The position numbers and the translations under genes are program-made. DNA of 64,000 bases from Victivallales bacterium. Lineage in GTDB: Bacteria; Verrucomicrobiota; Lentisphaeria; Oligosphaerales; Oligosphaeraceae. A model generated the notes under the pieces. The model did no database searches. It was not told the DNA's origin and saw nothing but the letters and a program-made list of their open reading frames with translations. Shown one piece after another: positions 1 to 8,662 of the stretch. The DNA is taken from the NCBI GenBank assembly GCA_017417585.1, contig JAFPYX010000094.1, positions 1 through 64,000 of the forward strand, read 5' to 3'. Each line of letters opens with the position of its first letter. The first letter of the stretch is position 1.

Positions 1-1296
1 ATCGCCGGCTTCCTCTTCGCCTTCGAGGTACTCGTAGGAATAGCCTTCCTCGGTTTCCTCTTCGAAGTAGAAGACGCCAACAACGGCGGAGATGGTGTCA
101 AACATGTCACCTTCGTCGGTATAAGCGACATCATTGTAGCTCTTCTCGGTGTAAACCTTGTCGAGCAGGTAGTTGTCGAACTGGTCGCCCCAAGTGGAGA
201 AGAAGTACTCTTCGCAGTAGTGGGCCTCTGCAGGATCATCGCAGTCTTCCCAGTTCTTGATCTTCTTGCTGGAGACGGTCTTCTCAGCACCGAAAGTCGC
301 CTCGATGGCGGCCTTGGTCAGGCTGGCGTTGCGGGTCAGAGTGGCCTCGCCGCAGAACTGGAAGCCGTAGAGGTTCTCAATGTCCTCATCCCAGCCGAAC
401 ATGCGGCTGAAGCAGAAGAGACCATCGAACTTGCTGACGGACTTGATGTAGGCAGTGGCGGTGTTGTCGGTGTAGTACCACTCGAAGTCGGGACCCAGGA
501 CAGCATCGGTGTACTTGAACTTGTAGTCGTTCTTGGCACCGGTCATCACCAGGGAGCCGAAGTCTTCGCCCTTGGCCTGGATGTAGGCCTTGCCGCCGGC
601 CTGAGCCTTGGTCTTCAGCTGGGAGATCTTCTTCAGACCGCCGGTGAAGAACACGGAGTCAACCAGGGTGCTGTCATCGACATCCTTGTCGAGCAGGTTG
701 TACTTGTAGATGTAAGCCCAGCCGCCCTTGCCTTTCTTCGCATCGACGAGGTAGAGGTTCCAGCGGGTGACCTTGCCCACGAAGGCAGCTTTGTTGAAGC
801 CAACGGCGTCCGCCTGGCCCTGGTCGTTGATGAGGTAGGTCACGCCGTTGTACTGCCCGAGGACGGTGCAGGGATAGCAGTCCAAGCAGGGCTGGCAGAG
901 AGTCATGTAGAGCGGGAGCTTCTTGCTGTAGTCGCCGACGTAGCAGACTGCCTCGTCTTTCGGCCCCGGCACCTGGCAATTCTTGTGGCTGTCCGCGTCA
1001 ACGCCTTCGCCGTACCAATGGAGCAGGGTGTAGTCCCAATCTTCGTCGCAGATGGTGTCGTACTGGCACTGGTCGCGCTCGTAGATGTTGTCGTCGTCAT
1101 CCCAGGCGATCTTGCCGTCGAGGGCGAGAGTGCCGGAGTAGACGAACGGAACGGTCAGGGCCGGGAACTCTTCCAAAGAGCAGTCGGCCTTGGAGGTCTG
1201 GAACTGGTCGCGGTTGAAGAACAGGACTTTTTTGGTCTTGGCGCTCAAGGTGCAGGCCATCGCGCAGACCAGGAACATAGCGAGAACTTTTTTCAT
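1..1296 (-). CDS. Secreted protein of unknown function, C-terminus beyond window edge
   Basis: The frame stays open from an ATG at 1296 to the window edge (432 codons), so the stop lies outside. It begins with a clear Sec signal peptide (MKKVLAMFLVCAMACTLSA, cleavage likely after LSA), and an AAGGA ribosome site sits 8 bases before the start. The mature part is rich in Asp, Lys, Tyr and Cys, with a Cys-rich stretch near residues 135-145 (CQPCLDCYPC) and acidic residues towards the edge. Codon use is strongly biased to GGC, AAG, CTC and ACC, stronger than in its neighbours, which suggests high expression. I do not recognise the family. A surface or periplasmic structural protein is a guess. 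The overlapping plus-strand reading frame (220-1506) has no such signals. Confidence 0.8.
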   Translation of the reverse strand, partial: MKKVLAMFLVCAMACTLSAKTKKVLFFNRDQFQTSKADCSLEEFPALTVPFVYSGTLALDGKIAWDDDDNIYERDQCQYDTICDEDWDYTLLHWYGEGVDADSHKNCQVPGPKDEAVCYVGDYSKKLPLYMTLCQPCLDCYPCTVLGQYNGVTYLINDQGQADAVGFNKAAFVGKVTRWNLYLVDAKKGKGGWAYIYKYNLLDKDVDDSTLVDSVFFTGGLKKISQLKTKAQAGGKAYIQAKGEDFGSLVMTGAKNDYKFKYTDAVLGPDFEWYYTDNTATAYIKSVSKFDGLFCFSRMFGWDEDIENLYGFQFCGEATLTRNASLTKAAIEATFGAEKTVSSKKIKNWEDCDDPAEAHYCEEYFFSTWGDQFDNYLLDKVYTEKSYNDVAYTDEGDMFDTISAVVGVFYFEEETEEGYSYEYLEGEEEAGD

Positions 1297-1721
1297 TGTG
1301 TTGTCCTTGGTTGTTGGGAACGGGTTGGGTTAAACGTTAAAAAAACAAAATCGGAAAAAGACGATGCGAAAGACGGTAAACGTTACTTTGATTTCAGTTT
1401 GCCTTCCTTAGTATCCTCCTTTAAGGTTATCCTCCGGCAAATCGCTTTGCCTCGGGAGTTGATTCAGCACATTTCTTCAGTTTATCAGAATGCTAAAGAT
1501 GCGTGATTACCGTTTACTTTACACCTCTAAAATTGGTTTGCAAGCGCCAACACATAAAAAAATCATTTTTTTTTGCGCAGGCATTGCAGGTACTTTACCC
1601 TCTGTTTGCGGTTTTGCAAGAGAATCTGGACTTTTTTGTTGCAACAAAGGACATTTTTTTATGGACTTGTCGAAACCTGACTGGTTTACGCATTCTTTTG
1701 CAAGGCATCGGCGCAACGTGC
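1297..1721. other. Intergenic region, probable promoter of the secreted protein
   Basis: 425 bases without a supportable gene. It is much more AT-rich than the coding DNA and holds T-tracts, a perfect 14-base palindrome (TTTGTTGCAACAAA, 1635-1648) and two copies of TAAACGTTA (near 1333 and 1376). It must contain the end of the upstream transcript and the promoter for the gene starting at 1296, but I cannot place a convincing -35/-10 pair. Confidence 0.4.
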
Positions 1722-2765
1722 TTACTCCTTGGAGATATCCAGCGGTTCCATCTGGACCTCCTCCAGGTCGTCGTTGTAGTTGGAGGCGTTCTCGCGCCAC
1801 CAGCTCGCGGCTTCGGACGAGGAGCTGAAATCCTGGCTGAGCGCATGGTTGACGAACATGGCGGCCTCCTCGGCGACCTCTTCGTTTTCGCTGTCCATGG
1901 CGACGATGAGCAATTCCAGGGCGGACTTGGTGTTCGCCTCGACGAGGAGGCCCACCGCGCCCATCTGCACGTCCGGATACCCGGAGCCCAGCGCGTTTTG
2001 CAGCGTGGCGGCCTGGATGTCGCCGTCGAGCATGTGTATGGCCTCCAGCGCGGCCTGGCGAACCTCCGGCGCCTCGTCCGCCAACGCGAGGACGAGGATG
2101 TCGACGATCAGCTGCGCGTCCTCCTCGGTGAGCGCCTCCGCCAGCAGGGCCTGGCGTTCGGCGGCCTCGGCGGCCAGTCGCTCCTCCTCAGTCATTCCCT
2201 CCGCATCTTCCACTTCGAATGCGTCGGCGTCCTGTTCAATCGCGGCGGAACGCCCCGCCTCGAAAGCGCCCCCCATGGTGAGGAGGGCGGCGGCGCGGAC
2301 CTCCGGGTCGGCGTCCCTGGCGGCCTGTCCCAGCAGAGGCAGCATCCGTCGGGTGTGCTGCCCCTGGAGGCTCATCACGATATCGCGTCGGTAGCCTGGG
2401 TCGTCGGTGACGGCATACGCCTTGGCGGCGAACTCGAGGAGCTCGTCCGTCTCCAGGGTCGGAGCATCGTTGATCGCCTCCACCAGCTGCATCTCCTTGC
2501 CGCTGTCCACCGCCGCCAGCATTTTCCCCAATTGCGCACGGGAATCCTCCGTGCTTGGAGTGCCGAAATTATACGACTGCAGCGGGCTGGCGGAAGGCAC
2601 CACCTGCTGGATCTGGCGTTGCGGGGGCGGAACCTGCCCAGCCACATTTTCCGGGACAGGCCCGGCTTCCGGGACAACCGGGGACTGGCGCAGCCCCAGC
2701 CAGACGGCGACAACCAGCACCACTACAACGACCGCCACGGCGGGCAGAAGAAAACGCTTGTTCAT
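1722..2765 (-). CDS. Membrane-anchored HEAT-repeat protein
   Basis: 347 residues from the ATG at 2765, which has GAGGTG 6 bases upstream; a longer reading from 2816 adds a stretch without a ribosome site. The N-terminus is a single hydrophobic anchor (residues 5-26, Val/Leu-rich) followed by a Pro-rich linker. From about residue 95 the protein is helical with repeated HEAT-type units (for example DPEVRAAALLTMG and APEVRQAALEAI), so it is likely a periplasmic scaffold held in the inner membrane. The acidic C-terminus ends in LDISKE. No enzymatic motif is visible. It is followed by the secreted protein gene after a 425-base spacer, so the two are probably separate units. Confidence 0.75.
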   Translation of the reverse strand: MNKRFLLPAVAVVVVVLVVAVWLGLRQSPVVPEAGPVPENVAGQVPPPQRQIQQVVPSASPLQSYNFGTPSTEDSRAQLGKMLAAVDSGKEMQLVEAINDAPTLETDELLEFAAKAYAVTDDPGYRRDIVMSLQGQHTRRMLPLLGQAARDADPEVRAAALLTMGGAFEAGRSAAIEQDADAFEVEDAEGMTEEERLAAEAAERQALLAEALTEEDAQLIVDILVLALADEAPEVRQAALEAIHMLDGDIQAATLQNALGSGYPDVQMGAVGLLVEANTKSALELLIVAMDSENEEVAEEAAMFVNHALSQDFSSSSEAASWWRENASNYNDDLEEVQMEPLDISKE

Positions 2766-2919
2766 GGAAAACACCTCGTGAGGGAATTGGGGAAGGCAAA
2801 AAGACAAAAGCGACAAACAGGATGGGGCAGACTGCGGGCGGACCGGCGGCCAAGGCCAAAATCGCCTCCCTCCCCGCCGTATTCGACGAAGGGCCCCCCG
2901 AAAAGGCGGGAAACGCGGC

Positions 2920-4155
2920 TTACTTGATGGCGTCCTGTTCGGCCTGGGCGGCGGCCTCCGCGGCGGCGGCCTCCGCGGCGGCGGCGGCGTCTTCCTCGAA
3001 CTGCTTCCGGCGCTCCTCGGAAAGCAAGCCGATCCAGACCTCAGCCGGCTGACTGTTTTTCACCTCGAAGACTGCCGGATAGCCGCCCATCACCATCTCG
3101 TCGCGGGTCATCTTGATGGTGACGACCACGCCGACCTTTTCCTGGGTCAGTTCGAACTCAACGCCGGGCACGTCGTCCGGCACCTTCACCTCGTCCACCG
3201 TCAGGACTTTGATTTCCGGCATATAGGGGCTTTGCTGGCCCCGGAACATCCGCACGATGGAAAGCTTGTCCAGGAAAGGCAGCCTCTCCAGCAGAATCTT
3301 CCGCTCGTACTGTTCGGGAGCGACCTCCTTGTCCAGGTAGATTTCCTCGGTGGTGGGCACGATCCGCGTGCCGCAGATGCCCTGGATCGGCAGCACGATC
3401 ACGTCCTGCTGGCCTTCCGCCGGCCTGGGCGCCTCCAGCTGGATTACCACCGCGTCCCGCAGCTCCCCGAGGGCGACGGGGTTGACGGCGTGGAGCTCGA
3501 CCTGCCAGTGTCGCTCGTCGAAGCGATGGAGCGCGGCGATGAAGTTCTTCGTGCACTTGATCTTGCCGAGCTTCAGCTCCCCCTCCTCGGCGTCCAGGGT
3601 GATGTTCAGCCGGGTCTCCCAGGGTTCGTTCGGGTCCTCGAGGTATCCGATCATCACTTCGCCGTGCTTGACCGGCTCCGGCTCGTCGTAGTAGGTCATG
3701 TAGAGGCTGGTATCCAGCTCGCCCGTAAAGCTGACCTGGAACTGGCGGTAGCCTTCCAGTTCGAAGCGGATCATGCGGAAGAAGTGCCTGGAGGAGAGGT
3801 CTCCGGCATTGAGCCGCAGCAGCAATTTCAGCTTACCATGGGCGGGGATCTCTCCGGGAACGGGGATCTTGTTCTGGATGGTGGTGCATTCGCAGTTGAC
3901 CACGATATTCGTGTATTTGACCGGCTCGTCGGAGGGGTTCTCCACAACGACCTGGAAGAAACGGTTGGTCAGCTTGAAGACCTTTCCCAGGTCGATTTCG
4001 GGCTCCTGGGAGCCATTGACCGTCAGGGGCGAAACGGGCAGCTCGTATGCGATGGGCTGCGGCGCGGGGACGTCCAATTCCACCGGGAGTTCCTGGGCGG
4101 CCAGCAGAGAGACGACGGACAAAAATGCCCAGAAGGCGTGGAATGACTTGTGCAT
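2920..4155 (-). CDS. DUF1573-type secreted protein
   Basis: 411 residues from the ATG at 4155. The first 20 residues form a signal peptide (MHKSFHAFWAFLSVVSLLAA). Residues ~45-140 carry the DUF1573 pattern (FFQVVVENPSDEPVKYTNI followed by VNCECTT), an immunoglobulin-like fold common in Bacteroidetes and PVC bacteria with no established biochemical role. A second beta-rich half follows and the tail is an Ala/Glu helix (EEDAAAAAEAAAAEAAA). There is no good Shine-Dalgarno site. The open frame extends upstream through the tRNA gene, which cannot be coding, so the signal-peptide start is preferred. Confidence 0.75.
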   Translation of the reverse strand: MHKSFHAFWAFLSVVSLLAAQELPVELDVPAPQPIAYELPVSPLTVNGSQEPEIDLGKVFKLTNRFFQVVVENPSDEPVKYTNIVVNCECTTIQNKIPVPGEIPAHGKLKLLLRLNAGDLSSRHFFRMIRFELEGYRQFQVSFTGELDTSLYMTYYDEPEPVKHGEVMIGYLEDPNEPWETRLNITLDAEEGELKLGKIKCTKNFIAALHRFDERHWQVELHAVNPVALGELRDAVVIQLEAPRPAEGQQDVIVLPIQGICGTRIVPTTEEIYLDKEVAPEQYERKILLERLPFLDKLSIVRMFRGQQSPYMPEIKVLTVDEVKVPDDVPGVEFELTQEKVGVVVTIKMTRDEMVMGGYPAVFEVKNSQPAEVWIGLLSEERRKQFEEDAAAAAEAAAAEAAAQAEQDAIK

Positions 4156-4292
4156 ATCGTGAAGAGGTTGAAAGAGGGGGAGTTGTTTTTGAAATGGACG
4201 GTCTCTTGGACACCGCAAAGGGCATGCGGTTCCGAAAGCACAAAAAAAGCCCCGGGACAGGGTTGAAAAACGGCTATCACAGGGCGAAAGAG

Positions 4293-4368
<76 letters not shown>

Positions 4369-4442
4369 TTTCTGGCGTAGCGCATAACATAAATCGCCGG
4401 GAGAGATTTGCAAATAGGCCGGATGGTTTTTCGAGCGTCCTT

Positions 4443-4922
4443 CTACAAACGATATTCCACGGCGGTCTCGTCGCAGTTGTCGTATTTGGGGCACAGGAGG
4501 CAGTCCGTCCAGATCTTCGCGGGGAAACGCTCGCGGAAAGCCATCCGGAAACCCAGCCGCAGGAAAAGATGGGGGCGCTTGGTCAGGGCGAAGACCTTCA
4601 CCGCCGGCGGCTGGAGTGCGCGGGCCTTCTCCAGCAACGCATTGACCAGCCGCGTCCCCACGCCGGCATTCTTGTAGCCATGCGCCACCGCCAGCGAACG
4701 CACCTCGAAGAAGCCGTCGCCGTAGGGCCGCAAGGCGGCCAGCCCTACCAGTTTCTCGCCATCCCGCGCCACGATGAAATTCTGCAGATTCTGCTGGAGG
4801 TCGACTGCAGTCCGAGGAAGAACCAGCTGTTTTTTGGCATAGCTGTCCAGCAGTCTGAGCATCGCGGGAATGTCTTCCGCGGCAGCGGAGTACAGCTTGA
4901 CTTGCAGTTCAGAAGAGTTCAT
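4443..4922 (-). CDS. GNAT acetyltransferase, N-acetylglutamate-synthase-like
   Basis: 159 residues from the ATG at 4922. It is a single GNAT domain: the acetyl-CoA loop is in VRSLAVAHGYKNAGVGTRL, followed by LFLRLGFRMAF. The C-terminal signature KIWTDCLLCPKYDNCDE with paired cysteines is typical of the short stand-alone ArgA-like N-acetylglutamate synthases, so a role in the first step of arginine synthesis is likely but unproven. A GTG at 4946 would lengthen it by 8 residues but lies inside a transposable element inserted at 4944-5355, so 4922 is probably the ancestral start. Neither start has a good ribosome site, and the insertion may have cut off the original promoter. Confidence 0.8.
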   Translation of the reverse strand: MNSSELQVKLYSAAAEDIPAMLRLLDSYAKKQLVLPRTAVDLQQNLQNFIVARDGEKLVGLAALRPYGDGFFEVRSLAVAHGYKNAGVGTRLVNALLEKARALQPPAVKVFALTKRPHLFLRLGFRMAFRERFPAKIWTDCLLCPKYDNCDETAVEYRL

Positions 4923-4943
4923 GGGGCTAGAGTGGTGTGTCGT

Positions 4944-5355
4944 CACTGCGGTCCGGTTAAAATTTCAATTCTGCTGAATCCGTGAGTCAACACCATGGTG
5001 ACGCCGCGTCACCACAACATATTCCGTCGGCGAGGCGCCGACGCTACATGCTTTACGAAAATTCACGGATTCGGGAATCCTGCAGACATGCAAACCCATA
5101 AGGGTAGCTCTAAAGGAATGGCCTGGCGAAAATCGCCACCCAAAGACACCCTCAAAAAGAGGCTTCCAGGAGCCTGTCCACACGACCTTATCCATAGTGG
5201 GCACACCCGCCGCCCCCGGCCGCCACCCCTATTACAATTCCAGCTGAAGACCGCCATGTCGAGCCACTATGGGCAGATTTCCCGGCAATCTAGTTTTTTC
5301 CATGCTTTTCGGATGATCCCCTTGGATTCCCAAGTGTTTTCACCGGACAGCAGTG
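4944..5355. mobile_element. Non-autonomous transposable element, family 1 copy 1 (9-bp target duplication)
   Basis: The left end reads CACTGCGGTCCGGTTAAAA and the right end, on the other strand, reads CACTGCTGTCCGGTGAAAA (17 of 19 identical). The element is flanked by the direct repeat GTGTGTCGT at 4935-4943 and 5356-5364, a 9-base target duplication. The 412 bases hold no transposase; they contain the nested hairpin element at 4973-5085 and otherwise nothing recognisable. The ends match another complete copy at 30402-30840. The whole 4947-5428 spacer is otherwise non-coding. Confidence 0.85.
4973..5085. repeat. Hairpin-rich dispersed repeat, copy 1
   Basis: The outer arms GAATCCGTGA and TCACGGATTC are exact inverted repeats. 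Inside lie two perfect hairpins, TGGTGACGCCGCGTCACCA and GTCGGCGAGGCGCCGAC. A second copy with the same internal order is at 23346-23450, and a lone outer arm (AATTCACGGATTCAGG) is at 56696-56711. The arrangement suggests a cruciform or three-way-junction RNA or DNA element. This copy sits inside the transposable element 4944-5355. Confidence 0.8.
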
Positions 5356-5428
5356 GTGTGTCGTAAATCCGGGAATTCTTGCTTCCGACAGCGCAGGGCG
5401 AGCGGGAACGCGGCCCTCCCCCGCGACC

Positions 5429-6097
5429 TTATCCTAACGTGAACCGCCAGTCGGCCAGGGCGGCGATTTTGGGGTCATGGGTGACCATGACGATGGTCTT
5501 GCCTTGTCTTTCGCGGAGGTCCTGGAAAATTTTCACCACCTGCCGTGCGGAAGCCTCGTCGAGGTTTCCTGTGGGTTCATCCGCAAGCAGCACGGGCGGA
5601 TCGTTGATCAATGCCCTCGCAATGGCCACCCGCTGCTGTTCGCCGCCGGAGAGTTCCGGCGGGCGGTGCTGAAGGCGTCCCGCCAGCCCAAAGGACTCCA
5701 GGAGCTCCCTGGCCCGGGCGTAGGTGCGGTCGCGGTCGTCTGTCCAGGCCAGCGCCGGCAACGCGGCATTTTCCCAGGCGGAGAGTTCCGGCAGCAGATG
5801 ATACGACTGGAAGACGAATCCGAATTCCCGGCGGCGAAGCCGTGTCAGCCTTGCCTTTGAGAGTTTTGCCAGGTCCTGCCCGCGGTAGAGGATCTTGCCG
5901 GAGGTAGGGCGGTCCAGTCCGCCCAGCAGCTGAAGCAGGGTCGTCTTGCCGGAGCCGGAGCGCCCCACCAAAGCCAGCCAGCCCCGTTCCGGCAATTCCA
6001 ACGAGAGGCCCTTGAGGACATGCACCACCCCCCGATTCAATTTGAAATCGCGGTGGAGCTGCTCGATGTGATAAAGGATGTCATTCGTTTCAGGCAT
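5429..6097 (-). CDS. lolD: Lipoprotein-releasing ABC transporter ATP-binding protein
   Basis: 222 residues, the usual LolD length. Visible motifs are Walker A GRSGSGKT, Q-loop FVFQSYHLLP, signature LSGGEQQR, Walker B VLLADEPTGNLD and switch His in MVTHD. With the FtsX-type permease encoded 49 bases upstream it forms the LolCD(E) machine that extracts lipoproteins from the inner membrane and passes them to LolA. The MacB/FtsE branch is the alternative, but the permease partner favours Lol. The gene pair is transcribed together on the minus strand. Confidence 0.85.
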   Translation of the reverse strand: MPETNDILYHIEQLHRDFKLNRGVVHVLKGLSLELPERGWLALVGRSGSGKTTLLQLLGGLDRPTSGKILYRGQDLAKLSKARLTRLRRREFGFVFQSYHLLPELSAWENAALPALAWTDDRDRTYARARELLESFGLAGRLQHRPPELSGGEQQRVAIARALINDPPVLLADEPTGNLDEASARQVVKIFQDLRERQGKTIVMVTHDPKIAALADWRFTLG

Positions 6098-6146
6098 ATT
6101 CGCAACTTCTTTTCGAAGCTTTCGCCGCAGACACGGGATGCCAAAT

Positions 6147-7436
6147 TCAATTTTCGTCGCGGAGCGATGCGGCAGGCGTCGTCGCGGAGGCGTAGATCGC
6201 GGGGATCAGCGCGGCAAAGACGCAGATGCCCAGGGACATTGCGATGATCCGCACCAGGTCGCTGGTGGTCGTGAGCGACGGGATGGAGGTCAGGTGGTAG
6301 AGTTCGGCAGGGAAGATTTCAAAGCCCATCATGCGTGAAATCATCTGCGAGATGGCATCCCGGTAATGGAGGATCAGCAATCCGATTATCGTGCCCAGCG
6401 TCGTTCCGATCACTCCGATCATCAGCCCCTGGAGCAAGAAGATCCGACCCACGGCAAACGAGGAGACCCCGACCGCCTTCATGATGCCGATTTCGCGGGT
6501 CTTCTGCACCACGACGGTGATCAGCGTAGTGGCGATAGTGAATGAGGCAACCAGCACGATGAACGCCATCAGGAAGGTCATGAGGTTCTTTTCGCTCTGA
6601 AGGGTGTTGAAGAGCATCTGGTTTTTCTCCTGCCAGTTCACCACCGTGCATTCCGGGTGCGCCTCCCGTAGCCGCACGGTGAGCTGCGTGATGTTCATGG
6701 GGTCGTCCACCACTGCCTGGACACTGGTGGCGCTACCCCAGTCCAGACCGAAAAGGTCGGCGGCCTGGTCCAGATGCAGGACAATGACATTGTCGTCATA
6801 GTCGCTGATTCCCATGGAATAGAGATTCGCCACGCGGCATTGTTCGGGGAGGTAGAATTCATCCGGCTCGTGGATTTCGACCTTCCCGTCTTCCGTCCAG
6901 GCGATATTTTCGGTCAGATGCGCCGGCGAGTGGATGAGGAACTCGTCGCCGATTCGCAAATCGAGGGCCACCGAGAGTCGCCGCCCGATTGCCGCCTGGC
7001 CTTCCGCGAGGGGTGGCTGGTCCGGGTCATAGAAGTTTTCCTGGATCTTGGTCACGAGCCGTTCGCGCTCCGGCAGGATGCCCCGGACGACCTTGGGGTA
7101 GACCGAAGTGCGAAGCTGCATCAGCGCAGTGCCTTCAATGACTGGGGCCGCCTTCAGGCCCTCTGCGGCACACTCCCTCTCCAGGTCCTCAATCAAGGCG
7201 ATGGGGTCCTCGAAATACCCGCCGCCCGTATTCGGATAGAAGGTCAGGTGCGCGGACATGTTCATGATGCCCGTGCGGATGTCCCGGTCGAAGCCGGCCA
7301 TCACGGAACTGACGATGATCAGGATCGCCACCCCCAGGAGCGGCCCCAGGATGGACAAAAGCGAGATCACCGAAACGAAGGTCCGTTTTGGCCGCAGATA
7401 CCGCGCCGCCAGAAAGATGTCAAGTGGAAGATGCAA
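6147..7436 (-). CDS. lolC: LolC/LolE-type lipoprotein release permease
   Basis: 429 residues if translation starts at the TTG at 7436, which gives the family-typical N-terminus LPLDIFLAARYLRPKR followed by SVISLLSILGPLLGVA. Topology is the FtsX/MacB type: TM1 at about residues 20-45, a large periplasmic domain (~50-270), then three TM helices (LMTFLMAFIVLVASF, LLQGLMIGVIGTTLG and the C-terminal one). A longer reading from an ATG at 7541 is possible, but the added 35 residues are encoded by a heptanucleotide tandem array and look non-coding. A single LolC/E-like gene suggests a homodimeric permease. lolD follows. Confidence 0.82.
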   Translation of the reverse strand: MHLPLDIFLAARYLRPKRTFVSVISLLSILGPLLGVAILIIVSSVMAGFDRDIRTGIMNMSAHLTFYPNTGGGYFEDPIALIEDLERECAAEGLKAAPVIEGTALMQLRTSVYPKVVRGILPERERLVTKIQENFYDPDQPPLAEGQAAIGRRLSVALDLRIGDEFLIHSPAHLTENIAWTEDGKVEIHEPDEFYLPEQCRVANLYSMGISDYDDNVIVLHLDQAADLFGLDWGSATSVQAVVDDPMNITQLTVRLREAHPECTVVNWQEKNQMLFNTLQSEKNLMTFLMAFIVLVASFTIATTLITVVVQKTREIGIMKAVGVSSFAVGRIFLLQGLMIGVIGTTLGTIIGLLILHYRDAISQMISRMMGFEIFPAELYHLTSIPSLTTTSDLVRIIAMSLGICVFAALIPAIYASATTPAASLRDEN

Positions 7437-7438
7437 GA

Positions 7439-7473
7439 GAGGTGGGAGGTGGAAAGTGGAAAGTGAGAGGCGG
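7439..7473. repeat. Period-7 tandem array upstream of lolC
   Basis: Five successive heptanucleotides GAGGTGG, GAGGTGG, AAAGTGG, AAAGTGA and GAGGCGG, ending two bases before the TTG start of the permease (minus strand). It belongs to the class of period-7 arrays found at ten places in this window. Confidence 0.75.
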
Positions 7474-7553
7474 GATTTGCAGAATATAATGCGTTGATTG
7501 GGAATTGGTGACGGGGATGCCCCGGCTGAGACGGGAGACACGCAGGGCGCGGA

Positions 7554-8492
7554 TCATTGCACGAGGCGCGTCAGCCTTCCTGCGATTTCATCGGCATACA
7601 GGTCCATGTAGTTCGGCGAGAGCGCCGAGGAGTGCGGGAAGAGCCAAAGATTCGGACATCTGCGCAACGGCGAATCCGCCGGCAGGGGTTCCGTCGCCTG
7701 GACATCCAGGCAGGCGCCCCCCAGACGCCCAGACGACAGCGCATCCACCAGCGCTTCCTCCGCAATGGCATTGCCTCGCCCGAGATTGCTCACGGTCGCA
7801 TGAGGCGGCAGCAACGCCAGACGGCGGGCATCCAATAGCCCATCCGTGTCTGGCGTTCGCGGCAGGACAAGCACCAGGTGGTCGGTGGCCGGCAAAAGCC
7901 CGTCCAGCTTTTCGACGGTGAAGCATTCGTCCTCTGCGCCAAAATACTCCGGGGCGGGATGCTCATGGGCGCTCACGCCCCAGATTTTCACGCCGAAGCC
8001 ATGCAGCAATTCTCCGATGCGCCGGCCAATCCGGCCGAATCCGCAGATGGTCACGCGGCTGCCTGCCAACGGTCGCATCCTGGCATCCAGCTCGGGGCGC
8101 GGCCAGGGATTGTCGCGATAGGAGGAAACCGCCAGGAGAAGACCGCGGGTCATCGCCAGCAGCATCCCGACGGCAGTCTCGGCCATCAGCGCGCCATGGA
8201 AGCCGCCGTTCCAATGCTCGACACCCGGCGGCCACTGGACGGAAAAGTAATCCTTCCCGGCGGCCGGAGTCGAGACGACGCGCAGCTTCGGCGCCAACTC
8301 AAACCACTCCTGCCGGAACGTCCAGCAGCACACCGCCGTCGCCTCCGGCAGCACCTGGAGGAACTCCGCCTCCGCATGTGCGTTCACCACCCGCCAACTT
8401 GGCAAAAGTCGCGCCAGTCGTTCGGCCTGCGGGTCGTCCATCCGGAACGAGCCGAGTTCGTGCTGCAAGAGAATGAGAAGTGTCCTTGTCAT
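7554..8492 (-). CDS. D-isomer-specific 2-hydroxyacid dehydrogenase family protein
   Basis: 312 residues. The Rossmann motif is in VTICGFGRIGRRIGELL (about 145-161). The catalytic Arg is in SNLGRGNAIAEEAL, the Glu in DVQATEPLP and the His in LFPHSSALS, the order Arg-Glu-His of the family. It lacks the long regulatory tail of full-length SerA. It is divergently transcribed from serC, 170 bases away, so a link to serine synthesis is possible, but the sequence resembles the general glyoxylate/hydroxypyruvate reductase group and the substrate cannot be named. Confidence 0.82.
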   Translation of the reverse strand: MTRTLLILLQHELGSFRMDDPQAERLARLLPSWRVVNAHAEAEFLQVLPEATAVCCWTFRQEWFELAPKLRVVSTPAAGKDYFSVQWPPGVEHWNGGFHGALMAETAVGMLLAMTRGLLLAVSSYRDNPWPRPELDARMRPLAGSRVTICGFGRIGRRIGELLHGFGVKIWGVSAHEHPAPEYFGAEDECFTVEKLDGLLPATDHLVLVLPRTPDTDGLLDARRLALLPPHATVSNLGRGNAIAEEALVDALSSGRLGGACLDVQATEPLPADSPLRRCPNLWLFPHSSALSPNYMDLYADEIAGRLTRLVQ

Positions 8493-8662
8493 ATCCTGTA
8501 CTATATTGTCTGGGAGGAAAATCAGACAGTTTCCCGCCCAGATACTATATTACACGCATCGCCCAAATCGGATCGGTAGACGAAATCAGATGCGGATGGC
8601 TGGCATGGCGCCAGCCTCTGAATCAAGACCGTCCGTCAAGGCGCAAACAGAGGTAATAAAAA
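8493..8662. promoter_or_regulatory. Divergent promoter region between dehydrogenase and serC
   Basis: The spacer holds two copies of TACTATATT (in 8495-8560), resembling -10 boxes, and a perfect 7-bp hairpin GGCTGGC-ATGGC-GCCAGCC at 8598-8616 in the serC leader. The serC start is preceded by AGAGG with a 9-base gap. No assignment to a known riboswitch is possible. Confidence 0.4.

Noticed and set aside
220..1506. 428-codon plus-strand open frame at the left edge
   Set aside because: The opposite strand has a signal peptide, ribosome site and sensible composition; the plus frame is its antisense shadow.
8598..8616. Riboswitch upstream of serC
   Set aside because: Only a single short hairpin is visible; no known aptamer core could be recognised.
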